Shown: positions 51,594-59,200 of the stretch, one piece after another
Numbering within the stretch: position 1 is the stretch's first letter
Layout: each line of letters starts with the position of its first letter
Origin: Hydractinia symbiolongicarpus
Taxonomy: Eukaryota > Cnidaria > Hydrozoa > Anthoathecata > Hydractiniidae
Length of the DNA stretch: 64,000 nucleotides
Assembly (NCBI RefSeq): GCF_029227915.1
Contig: NC_079877.1
Span: 34,623,851 to 34,687,850, forward strand
Reading direction: 5' to 3'
Made by a program: the position numbers and the translations under genes
Notes under the pieces: model-generated
Database searches by the model: none
What the model was told of the DNA's origin: nothing
What the model saw: only the letters and a program-made list of their open reading frames with translations

Positions 51594-52874
51594 CTAACGC
51601 TTTGTTACCATGTAGGTGTATATCAGACCTCCGATTCCGACTATCAAAGCCCACAGGTTTTGACTCAACCAACCGACGACCTCCTTTGCTCTATTTAGGA
51701 TCCATGATACGATGGATCCAATTATACCGGGCAGTGATGCGGCTGCGGCACCGGCTAATCTACCCAGGAGAGATCCCAGCGCGTTCAGCTTGTTCTTTAT
51801 CCATTCCCTCGCACCACCTTCGGTTTTTTCATGATTTTTTGTATTACCGGTGGATGACCCCCCACCCCCTGGTGTCAAAGTTTCAACTAGAAGGCCGATA
51901 ACCATACCAAATGCCGTTAGTACACTGACGATGGTGATACCCTGCTCACGGAATAGTGTTCGTATCTTTTCACCCAATGTAGTTTCTTTGTCAAGTACTT
52001 TGGTAATCGTCTCCCTGATGCTTTTTATTTGACTGTTAAGTTTACCTTTGAGAATATCGATAATCTCTTGCCGGCCTTTCAACTCATTTTGCAAACCTTT
52101 CAACCTTTCTTTCGCTTCATTTTGTTGTCCCTCGGTCATATTTGGTGTGTTTTCCATCTCTTCCAACTTGTTTTTTTCTCTGTCAATATGCTGTTCGAGC
52201 TGAACCTTTTTTGCAACTTCATCCTGAAGACTTCCTCTTATGTTTCTCAATGATCTATCCAATCCTAGCAATTCACGCATAGGATATTCAAATAGATCAC
52301 CGGTCTGGGTTGCTTCATGGTCTACAGATTGTTGTTTGACCAATGAAATTAAATCTTCCGCACTGTTCACAACACCTCCAGACATGGTTTCTAATTCTAT
52401 ATCCGTCGCATTCTCTATTTTATCCGGTGATGGTAGTCTCTCTTCTATTTTGTTTAGCATAGCGGCCTGTCGGGGGGTAATACTACCTTTCGGTATATCA
52501 AACCCCAAACTGCGCAGCCTTTTCTTGCCCAGTATATCCGCAATGGTGCCGACGGTCCTTAGAGATCCACCATTTGTCAGAGGTCTGTTATCACCCTTGT
52601 AGTATAATTCACGACCACGAGACTCAAACAGATCGGTATGTATCACGCTCGGGTTCTCGTTTGGATATATAGTTAGTAGCTTCTCATAGAGCGATTTAAC
52701 CAGCTCACTGGTAACTCTGGAGCGCAGAGAGGTTTCTCCACCGAATGATGTCTCCTCATCGGTAGTATGTATCTGTACTCGTGTGCGTTCCCTCGGTACC
52801 AGAGGTGTGGAGTCATCGGTACCCTCGTCGGGTTGGTCGTGGTCACCAAACGGATCAATATCAATGTCCGCCAT
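51594..52874 (-). CDS. Large coiled-coil membrane protein, 426 aa; candidate virion or penetration protein
   Basis: The N-terminal 40 residues are acidic and low complexity. Residues about 205-290 form a long charged coiled coil (for example QLEQHIDREKNKLEEMEN). A hydrophobic segment at 311-331 (GITIVSVLTAFGMVIGLLV) is followed by a glycine run at 336-339. Residues 364-395 form a second amphipathic-to-hydrophobic stretch with LAGAAAASLPGIIGS. The C-terminus (405-422) is a membrane helix ending YMVTKR. The start is 41 bases from the divergent gene at 52916. A long coiled coil plus Gly-rich hydrophobic hinges is reminiscent of membrane-active or scaffold virion proteins, but no domain is recognised and the role is inferred. 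Confidence 0.85.
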   Translation of the reverse strand: MADIDIDPFGDHDQPDEGTDDSTPLVPRERTRVQIHTTDEETSFGGETSLRSRVTSELVKSLYEKLLTIYPNENPSVIHTDLFESRGRELYYKGDNRPLTNGGSLRTVGTIADILGKKRLRSLGFDIPKGSITPRQAAMLNKIEERLPSPDKIENATDIELETMSGGVVNSAEDLISLVKQQSVDHEATQTGDLFEYPMRELLGLDRSLRNIRGSLQDEVAKKVQLEQHIDREKNKLEEMENTPNMTEGQQNEAKERLKGLQNELKGRQEIIDILKGKLNSQIKSIRETITKVLDKETTLGEKIRTLFREQGITIVSVLTAFGMVIGLLVETLTPGGGGSSTGNTKNHEKTEGGAREWIKNKLNALGSLLGRLAGAAAASLPGIIGSIVSWILNRAKEVVGWLSQNLWALIVGIGGLIYTYMVTKR

Positions 52875-52915
52875 TATTTTATTTAAAGGATAGTTTTTTT
52901 CCTAATATAATAGAA
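52875..52915. promoter_or_regulatory. 41-bp bidirectional promoter region
   Basis: This is the full gap between divergent starts at 52874 (minus) and 52916 (plus). ATTTAAA at 52881-52887 begins seven bases from the minus-strand start, exactly as at 47084. CTAATATAATA at 52902-52912 lies three bases from the plus-strand ATG, matching 47105-47115. The repetition of both motifs and their spacing is the evidence. Confidence 0.65.
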
Positions 52916-53401
52916 ATGGCAGAGAGTTCTAGTACCAGAGAAGAAACTTTTAAAACGGATATATCCAATTCCCAACTTGAGGAGCTGGTGAAATTACGAG
53001 GCAAGTTACAAGACAGGACACACGAACACGGAGGATCTCTGATCATATGGTCGATTCTGGAGGGATTATCCGGAACCGCAGCAATTACCGGCTCGATAGC
53101 GACCGCGGTGACCATTATTAGAAATTTGGGCGGTACCCATGGAAATTACATGTGGAATTCGGGTATGTGTCTATTGGGCTCGGCTTCCTATGCGGTTACC
53201 GCCCAATATGTTAGGACATATCGGGAGAAACTTATCAAATTAAGAGCCGCATATCGCGTTGTACAAAATGCCATCGATGTTTTCGATAAAACGCTACTCT
53301 GGCACACTCGGATCTGTAGAGCCGATTTTGAGAATTTGTGTGATACGTATCATAGAACTCTCAAGGATCTGGATAAACTGGATATAGGTTATTTAGAGTA
53401 A
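52916..53401 (+). CDS. Membrane protein, 161 aa; first of a tandem paralogous pair
   Basis: The frame is open further upstream, but the ATG at 52916 (MAESSSTREE) follows the shared promoter motif and avoids overlap with the divergent gene. It has an N-terminal helix NSQLEELVKLRGKLQ, a hydrophobic stretch around residues 47-69 (ILEGLSGTAAITGSIATAVT), a second around 77-98, then a basic helix YREKLIKLRAAY and a C-terminal helical part. The gene 24 bases downstream shares the same order of elements: NSQL-ELxKLR, two hydrophobic segments, YRxKL, an AI-VF helix and a closing helix. The two are therefore diverged duplicates. Function unknown; a two-pass membrane protein with cytosolic helical ends is the best description. 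Confidence 0.8.
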   Translation: MAESSSTREETFKTDISNSQLEELVKLRGKLQDRTHEHGGSLIIWSILEGLSGTAAITGSIATAVTIIRNLGGTHGNYMWNSGMCLLGSASYAVTAQYVRTYREKLIKLRAAYRVVQNAIDVFDKTLLWHTRICRADFENLCDTYHRTLKDLDKLDIGYLE

Positions 53402-53425
53402 AGTTTTTTTCTTTGTAGTAACCAA

Positions 53426-54013
53426 ATGGCAGAGATTTATCCGAAGCTACCAACGGCTCCTGAGTATTCGAGCGAGCAGGACAAGTTTAATACTAATACT
53501 GTGAACTCTCAACTTGGGGAGCTTAGAAAATTACGTGATAAGTTCAATACAAAATATGAGAAATATAACAAGACGCTGCACAGACTGGTGCTTTTAAATG
53601 CCAGCACCACGGCCATAACCGCCGCTTCGGGCATAGGTTCGGTGGTGACCGGTGCCACGCTCATCGGAATCCCCGCTTCGGTAGGATTGGGAGCCGTGGC
53701 ACTGTCGGGAACCATTTTCACGGGCTCCGTCATGGCTCTGATTAAAAGATATCGAAGCAAGCTCGACAAGGTCATGAAATTATATGATGTTGCGACATCC
53801 GCCATCGCCGTGTTTGAAAACTCCGTCTCGCGGGCTCTGAATAATGATGACATTAGTCACATCGAATTTCAAACCCTGAGCGGTATATACTACGAAGCTC
53901 TGAAAAAGATGATGAAAACCGACAGAAAGATGGAGAGCGAAACTCGCAACCAGTTTGAAAAAAGTCTAATGGACGAGGTTCAAAGCCTCAGAAGGACCGT
54001 AAATCAAGGTTAG
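53426..54013 (+). CDS. Membrane protein, 195 aa; second of a tandem paralogous pair
   Basis: Helices flank two adjacent hydrophobic segments rich in Gly, Ala, Thr and Ser (residues about 57-80 and 83-105). These are followed by the basic RYRSKLDKVMKLYD, the helix SAIAVFENSVSRAL and a charged C-terminal helix (KKMMKTDRKMESETRN). It is longer at both ends than its neighbour at 52916 but has the same layout. I recall proteins very like this one in many invertebrate genomes, where they are uncharacterised. The small-residue hydrophobic hairpin could insert in membrane as in pore-forming or apolipoprotein-like helical proteins; that is speculation. Confidence 0.82.
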   Translation: MAEIYPKLPTAPEYSSEQDKFNTNTVNSQLGELRKLRDKFNTKYEKYNKTLHRLVLLNASTTAITAASGIGSVVTGATLIGIPASVGLGAVALSGTIFTGSVMALIKRYRSKLDKVMKLYDVATSAIAVFENSVSRALNNDDISHIEFQTLSGIYYEALKKMMKTDRKMESETRNQFEKSLMDEVQSLRRTVNQG

Positions 54014-54100
54014 TGATGTGCGCATGTACACCGCTCGCATATTTCGTGTGGTACGATAAAAGTGCTTAAAGTTTTTAGCCGTACATGTATATGCCATAAT

Positions 54101-54370
54101 ATGTCGGACATGAATACCGCACCGGACTACAAATTAATGAAACTGCGAGAGTTGCGAGAGATTGCCAAAGCTCGTGGGGTGAAGTATATTTGCGCGATGA
54201 AAAAGATCAGGCTGATTGATGTGATTGAGAAGAATGATCTGGATCCGACATACACCATCGATCCGGATACCAAACGACAACGGTACGGATACTATTCAAG
54301 GTGGAGGACGAAAAACAGGGAGGCATATCTAAAAGCTCAAAAACGTTATAACGACAAAAGATCCAAGTGA
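54101..54370 (+). CDS. Small basic Rho-N/SAP-like domain protein, 89 aa
   Basis: The frame is open from 54062, but the ATG at 54101 (MSDMNTAPD) puts the domain near the N-terminus and drops a poor Cys-rich leader. Residues about 13-43 carry the pattern MKLRELREIAKARGV, a gap, then KKIRLIDVIEK, as in Rho-N/SAP-type helix-loop-helix modules that bind nucleic acid. The C-terminal half is very basic with aromatic residues (YGYYSRWRTKNREAYLKAQK), suggesting direct DNA or RNA binding. The same module occurs in the two genes that follow. It may be a packaging, replication or regulatory DNA-binding protein. Confidence 0.72.
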   Translation: MSDMNTAPDYKLMKLRELREIAKARGVKYICAMKKIRLIDVIEKNDLDPTYTIDPDTKRQRYGYYSRWRTKNREAYLKAQKRYNDKRSK

Positions 54371-54381
54371 TTGTGCGCATT

Positions 54382-54405
54382 TTTGTTACTCGGACGGGTA
54401 ACAAA
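54382..54405. repeat. 24-bp palindrome, copy 1 of an identical pair flanking the RING gene
   Basis: The arms TTTGTTAC and GTAACAAA are perfect, around the 8-base centre TCGGACGG. The same 24 bases occur exactly at 55256-55279. It lies in the 51-base gap between convergent gene ends at 54370 and 54422. Confidence 0.9.
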
Positions 54406-54421
54406 TATCGGGAATTCATGT

Positions 54422-55141
54422 TTAATATTGTCTAATGACAAAATCTATTGGTGCCCGACATATGGGACATTTATCCCTCCTATTCTCCAATATAGATGCG
54501 CACGATAAACAGCAGCAGCAATGTCCCATTCTACCATGAACAAAGGTTGCGCTCTTTCTTTTAGAAAGACAAATTATGCATTTGTCCTCGTCCTCTAGGT
54601 CATCATCGTCATCACTAAAAAAATCACGATCAATCAGCGCTCTTGTCCTCGTCGTCCTCTTCTCATCGTCGTCCTCATCTTCATCAATGTCAAGCTGTGC
54701 TGGTACCGATCCAGGTGCCGGTATCTGTTGAAATGGAGGTGGTCTGGTGGGTCCGGGCTCATTATAATGAGTATGATCTATTGATAATAATAATTGGATA
54801 AGCTCGTCCCTTCTTAGATGCGAGTATCTAGATGCGCCGAGGAAACCCGCTCGGTTTCGTAAATCACGGACCGTGAAAAGACTAAAGTCATCAATATATT
54901 CTCTACTGTAGGTGGGTGGTGTCGGTCTAGGTGTCGGAACACTCTCGATTGCTATCCGGCGGGAATAATGCGATAGATCTATTGATAATAATAATCTGAT
55001 AAGCTCAGCCCTTCTGAGCCGCGAGTATCCATGTAGGCCAAGGTACCTCGCTCTGGCTCTTAAATCAGGGAGTGTGAAAAGACTAAAGTCATCAATATAT
55101 TCTCTGCTGTAGGTGAGGGAGCGTACGATCGGTGAAGACAT
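54422..55141 (-). CDS. Putative E3 ubiquitin ligase: two Rho-N/SAP-like modules plus C-terminal RING finger, 239 aa
   Basis: Residues 11-56 and 78-122 are a near-identical tandem duplication; each opens YSREYIDDFSLFT and continues as a Rho-N/SAP-like helix-loop-helix ending ELIRLLLSID or ELIQLLLSID. The period is 67 codons (201 bases). An acidic Asp/Glu region spans 152-186. Residues 188-228 form a RING finger: C188, C191, H202, H207, C211, C214, C225 and C228, with the CPIC end and spacing of the MDM2/IAP C-terminal type. Such RINGs recruit E2 enzymes and often dimerise. I chose the start at 55141 (MSSPIVRS); 55231 would add 30 residues. Viral proteins of this type can redirect host degradation or block apoptosis; the target here is unknown. 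Identical palindromes sit on both sides. Confidence 0.85.
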   Translation of the reverse strand: MSSPIVRSLTYSREYIDDFSLFTLPDLRARARYLGLHGYSRLRRAELIRLLLSIDLSHYSRRIAIESVPTPRPTPPTYSREYIDDFSLFTVRDLRNRAGFLGASRYSHLRRDELIQLLLSIDHTHYNEPGPTRPPPFQQIPAPGSVPAQLDIDEDEDDDEKRTTRTRALIDRDFFSDDDDDLEDEDKCIICLSKRKSATFVHGRMGHCCCCLSCASILENRRDKCPICRAPIDFVIRQY

Positions 55142-55464
55142 GGTTGGATATGATATGATATGATATACGATATAGGAATCTTTAATCCAATTTTTATAGA
55201 TCGTATTTGAGGTTGGCGATTCGCACGCCATGGATATCTCCGCGAATTCCTGGCCTTTGTTACTCGGACGGGTAACAAAAAATCCCGTGGTGTCGATGGA
55301 TACTCACCCACGGTGGATCGGCACTCTGTGTGTTTTAGCGTGTTTTACTACAATTTTAGCACGGTGTGGCAACCACAAACTAGGACACTCATGACCCTCC
55401 AACACGGTTTACGATTTTTTAAAAAAAGGGTTAAAGATTCTGTATTGGTATATCATACGCAAGC
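55142..55464. other. Divergent intergenic region, 323 bp
   Basis: It lies between the RING gene (minus) and the Rho-N/polymerase gene (plus). From the left it contains a short GATAT-type simple repeat (about 55147-55167), the second 24-bp palindrome (55256-55279), a short inverted repeat CCGTGG/CCACGG (55285-55290 and 55308-55313), and an A-rich stretch before the ATG at 55465. An alternative longer start for the RING gene would use 55142-55231. I see no further gene. Confidence 0.6.
55256..55279. repeat. 24-bp palindrome, copy 2 of an identical pair flanking the RING gene
   Basis: Identical to 54382-54405 in arms (TTTGTTAC/GTAACAAA) and centre (TCGGACGG). It lies upstream of the RING gene and of the divergent Rho-N/polymerase unit, 874 bases from copy 1. 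Confidence 0.9.
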
Positions 55465-56205
55465 ATGACTTCGAGAAATACCTTTTCTGAATTAAGAAAA
55501 CTCGCTAAGGAACGCGGTCTACATGGCTACGCAAAGCTCAGAAAGGCCGAGATTATCGAATTATTGGGACCAACTACCGTTTCAGCACCGGTTAGACCGG
55601 TACCCATGCCGAGACCCTCGAGACCCGTACCGGTGTCGAGACCTAGACCGAGACCGAGACCGAGACCGGCACCTAGACCGGTGTCGAGACCGATACCGGC
55701 ACCTAGATACACCGGACCGCCTAGACTCTACAGCCCTTTACCAACATCTAGACCCACCATACATGTACCACCTACATCAATCAAATCTCTGGGGAGTTTT
55801 CTAGGATCCGATGGATCTGTACCCATACCAACACCGAGACCGAGACCTAGACCATTTGGATCTGGCTCTGACATGGATATTTTTGAGCAGGAAGAAATGG
55901 CTAAAACCAGACCTATAGTGAAAAGCAAGTTGATTGAATGGAGAGACTGGTTGACGAAACATGTACCTAAGGCTATTAAGGATAAAACAACAAAAGCTTT
56001 CAAAACCATGAAGGATAAGATCATGGGTTTGTATAAAAAGGGCAGTGGAGAGGAAGAGGTGGAAGAGGTGAAAGAGGTGGAAGAGGTGAAAGAGGAAAAC
56101 CCCTTTACCCCCATTGAGGAGGCGTTTGACCGTTCATACAAACGTTTCAAGATAAACTCGGATGGTAAGAAGAGGAATGTCAAGGTTCTTTCTCAAACAG
56201 CTTAA
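55465..56205 (+). CDS. Rho-N/SAP-like domain protein with Pro/Arg-rich linker, 246 aa; probable N-terminal part of the polymerase gene
   Basis: Residues about 6-35 form a Rho-N/SAP-like module (FSELRKLAKERGL then KLRKAEIIELL). Residues 42-90 are a Pro/Arg-rich linker encoded by a degenerate GAGACC/TAGACC repeat. A second short PRPRPRPF run is near 123-131. A basic helical region (about 150-190) is followed by a Val/Glu-rich repeat EEEVEEVKEVEEVKEE. The last 14 codons overlap the polymerase frame at 56162 in the +1 frame, and the frame ends in sequence that looks like read-through of the break. The most economical reading is one original Rho-N-polymerase gene split by a one-base indel. A programmed frameshift or two separate proteins remain possible. 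Confidence 0.72.
   Translation: MTSRNTFSELRKLAKERGLHGYAKLRKAEIIELLGPTTVSAPVRPVPMPRPSRPVPVSRPRPRPRPRPAPRPVSRPIPAPRYTGPPRLYSPLPTSRPTIHVPPTSIKSLGSFLGSDGSVPIPTPRPRPRPFGSGSDMDIFEQEEMAKTRPIVKSKLIEWRDWLTKHVPKAIKDKTTKAFKTMKDKIMGLYKKGSGEEEVEEVKEVEEVKEENPFTPIEEAFDRSYKRFKINSDGKKRNVKVLSQTA
55606..55720 (+). repeat. Degenerate hexanucleotide repeat encoding Pro/Arg
   Basis: Repeated GAGACC, TAGACC and GAGACCGGT-type units encode the Arg-Pro linker. Such repeats are prone to length change, so linker length probably varies between copies of the element. Confidence 0.7.
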
Positions 56206-59200
56206 GCCTATCGTTAAGAGGTTGATGAAGGAAGTGCTCAGGCAGAAGAAGTCGCTGAAGACTCAGGCTACACTGTGGGTGAAATGGGTAAAGGAGGACA
56301 CCGGCTCGACCGATGCCCCACGTGTATATGTTGACAAAGCGTTCAATAGCTATATTGAGGTATTACATTCCAACGATGACATTTCTAATGTTTTTGATCG
56401 GATCCGTAATAAGATAATCGAGCAGATTGACAACCCTGCTCTACCCGCCAGTGGGTTCACAATCGATAAAATCTTGCATATGCATGTGGACTTTCATAAG
56501 CTAAAATTAACGAGAGGTAGTTCTTACTTACCGCTACCCAAGAATTTCAGTGGAAAGCGATCTGTGATTAACCCACATAACGAGGATGAAGAATGCTTCA
56601 AATGGGCCGTTATCGCTGCTCTCAATCATGATAAGATTGATAATCATCCTGAACGAATCTCAAACCTTAAGAAGTTTGAAGACAAGTGCAATTGGGGTGG
56701 CCTAACTTTCCCAATGGCTCTAAACAAGATAGATTTATTTGAGAGAAGGAACCCTGATATCGCCGTGCATGTTTTGACAAAAGATGACATAGAGGGTGTC
56801 TATATGTGTCGAAAGTCGAAGCATCTTGACCGGGATGAGACGGTTGTTTTGTTTTTACTGTGTGAAGGGGATAAGAGGCATTATATCGCTGTTAAGAACC
56901 TGAGCGGTGTCCTGAGCAAGGCCAACTCAAAGCATGAACATAAAGAGCATTATTGCTTGAATTGTCTCTCTGGTTTTCCAAGCGAACGGAAAAGGGATGA
57001 GCACTTTGAGTATTGTAAGAATAACGATGCCGTTAATATTCAACTCCCTAAGGAGGGTAGCACCTTAACCTTCACCCACGGTCAGTACCAGCTCAAAGCC
57101 CCATTCATCATGTATGCTGATTTTGAAGCTTTTACAAAACCTGAAGAGATAGAGTGTGGATCGTCCACCGAGAAAGTTGGTAAACATATCCCCACCGGAT
57201 TCTGTTGTTATAGTAAATATGCTCATGGTGAAGTTTTGGACCCTCTGAAGCTTTACCGTGGTGATGACTGTGTTCCGCGCTTTGTGGATCATGTGGTTTC
57301 CGAGGCGAAAAGGTTATACAACATGTTTCCACAACTTGGTATGCAAGATCTAACCGATGAAGAACTTGATGGATATGAAAATTCCATCAAGTGCCACATC
57401 TGTATGAGAGAATTTGGTGATGATGACATCAAGGTCAGGGATCACTGTCATTTTACCGGAAAGTTTCGTGGATCGGCACACATGGAATGTAATCTCCGTT
57501 ACAAGGTGCCTAATTATATTCCGGTTGTCTTCCATAATCTGAGCGGATATGATGCGCATCTATTTATCAAAGAGCTTGCGAAGAAGTATGGAGAAGGTGG
57601 TATGAGTGTAATCGCTGAAAATAAAGAGAAATATATCTCTTTCTCGACCGATGTTAAGGTTGGTGAATACACCAACAAAAATGGTGAGACCAAAGACAAA
57701 AAGATAAAGCTGAGATTCATCGATTCATTTAGATTTATGTCAAGAGGATTAGGTTCCTTGGTTGACAATCTATCCGATGATCAGTGTAAAAACCTTAGAA
57801 AATTCTTCAATGATGAGCAATTCAACATAATGAGAAGGAAGGGTGTATACCCATATGAGTATGTTGATTTATTCGATAGGTTTAATGAAACCAGGCTTCC
57901 TTCGAAAGATGACTTTTATAGCAAGTTGAACATGAATGGTATCAGCGATGCTGATTATGCGCATGCCCAGAAGGTGTGGAAGGACATGAAAGTTGAAAAT
58001 ATGGGCGTTTATCATGATATCTATCTCAAGACGGATGTTCTGCTTATGAGTGATGTGTTTGAGACATTCAGAGAGACATGTTTGAAAAACTATAAACTAG
58101 ATCCCGCTCATTTTTACACGGCCCCCGGATTAGCTTGGCAGGCATGCCTGAAAAAGACAGATGTTAAGCTGGATTTGTTGTCAGATATGGATATGTTACT
58201 GTTTGTGGAGATGGGTATTAGGGGCGGTCTCTGTCAGGCCGTTCACAGACACGCGAAGGCAAATAATCCATATATGGGTGAAATGTATAATACTTCGGAA
58301 GATACAACCTATCTACAGTATCTTGATGCTAACAATCTGTATGGATGGGCTATGATACAGAAGATGCCCACCGGGGGGTTTGAGTGGGATGGTTCCGGTA
58401 AATTTACACCCGAACTCATTTCAGAGTTGGCTGTGGAAAACGGTGAAAAGGGGTACATGCTTGAGGTTGATGTTAGATATCCACATAATCTTCATGACAC
58501 ACATAACGATCTTCCTTTCATGCCTGAGAGGAAGGTTATCAATGGTGTCGAGAAGCTGACACCATGTCTTTCAGACAAGAGGAACTATGTGATTCATATC
58601 CGTGCGCTTGCTCAAGCTTTGAATCACGGTCTTGTTCTGGATAAGGTTCATAGGGTACTGAGGTTTGATCAGAGCGCATGGTTGAAACCTTACATCGACT
58701 TCAATACACAGCTGCGCACGGAGTCAAAGAATGACTTTGAAAAGGATTTCTTCAAGCTGATGAACAATTCCGTCTTTGGTAAGACAATGGAGAATCAGCG
58801 AAGACAGAAGGATATACGTTTGGCCACCAACCAAAAAAATTATGAGAAAATGGTGATGAAGCCAAACTTCAGGGGTGCAATCCGTTTCTCGGAAACACTG
58901 ATGGGGATAGAGATGTCCAAGATCAAGATCAAAATGAACAAACCGATCTACCTCGGCCCCACAATCCTCCATCTATCCAAGATGATTATGTATGAGTTCC
59001 ACCATGATTACATGAGACCGAAATATGGTGATGATGTGAAGCTTTGCTACATGGATACGGATTCATTCGTTTACCATATAAAAACAGACGACTTCTACAA
59101 AGATATCGCGAACGATGTGCCTGCGAGATTTGACACTTCTGGGTATGATAGTAAAGATGACAGACCTCTACCATTAGGTTTGAATAAAAAGATCATTGGG

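Noticed and set aside
51602-52602. Several plus-strand frames opposite the 426-aa gene
   Set aside because: All are antisense shadows, without plausible protein composition or start context.
52781-52915. Longer start for the 161-aa membrane protein
   Set aside because: The added 45 codons lie across the divergent gene's N-terminus and the shared promoter motifs; the ATG at 52916 fits the motif spacing.
55523-55804. Frame rich in Asp/Arg repeats overlapping the Pro/Arg linker
   Set aside because: It is an out-of-frame reading of the GAGACC repeat; the main frame contains the recognisable Rho-N module.
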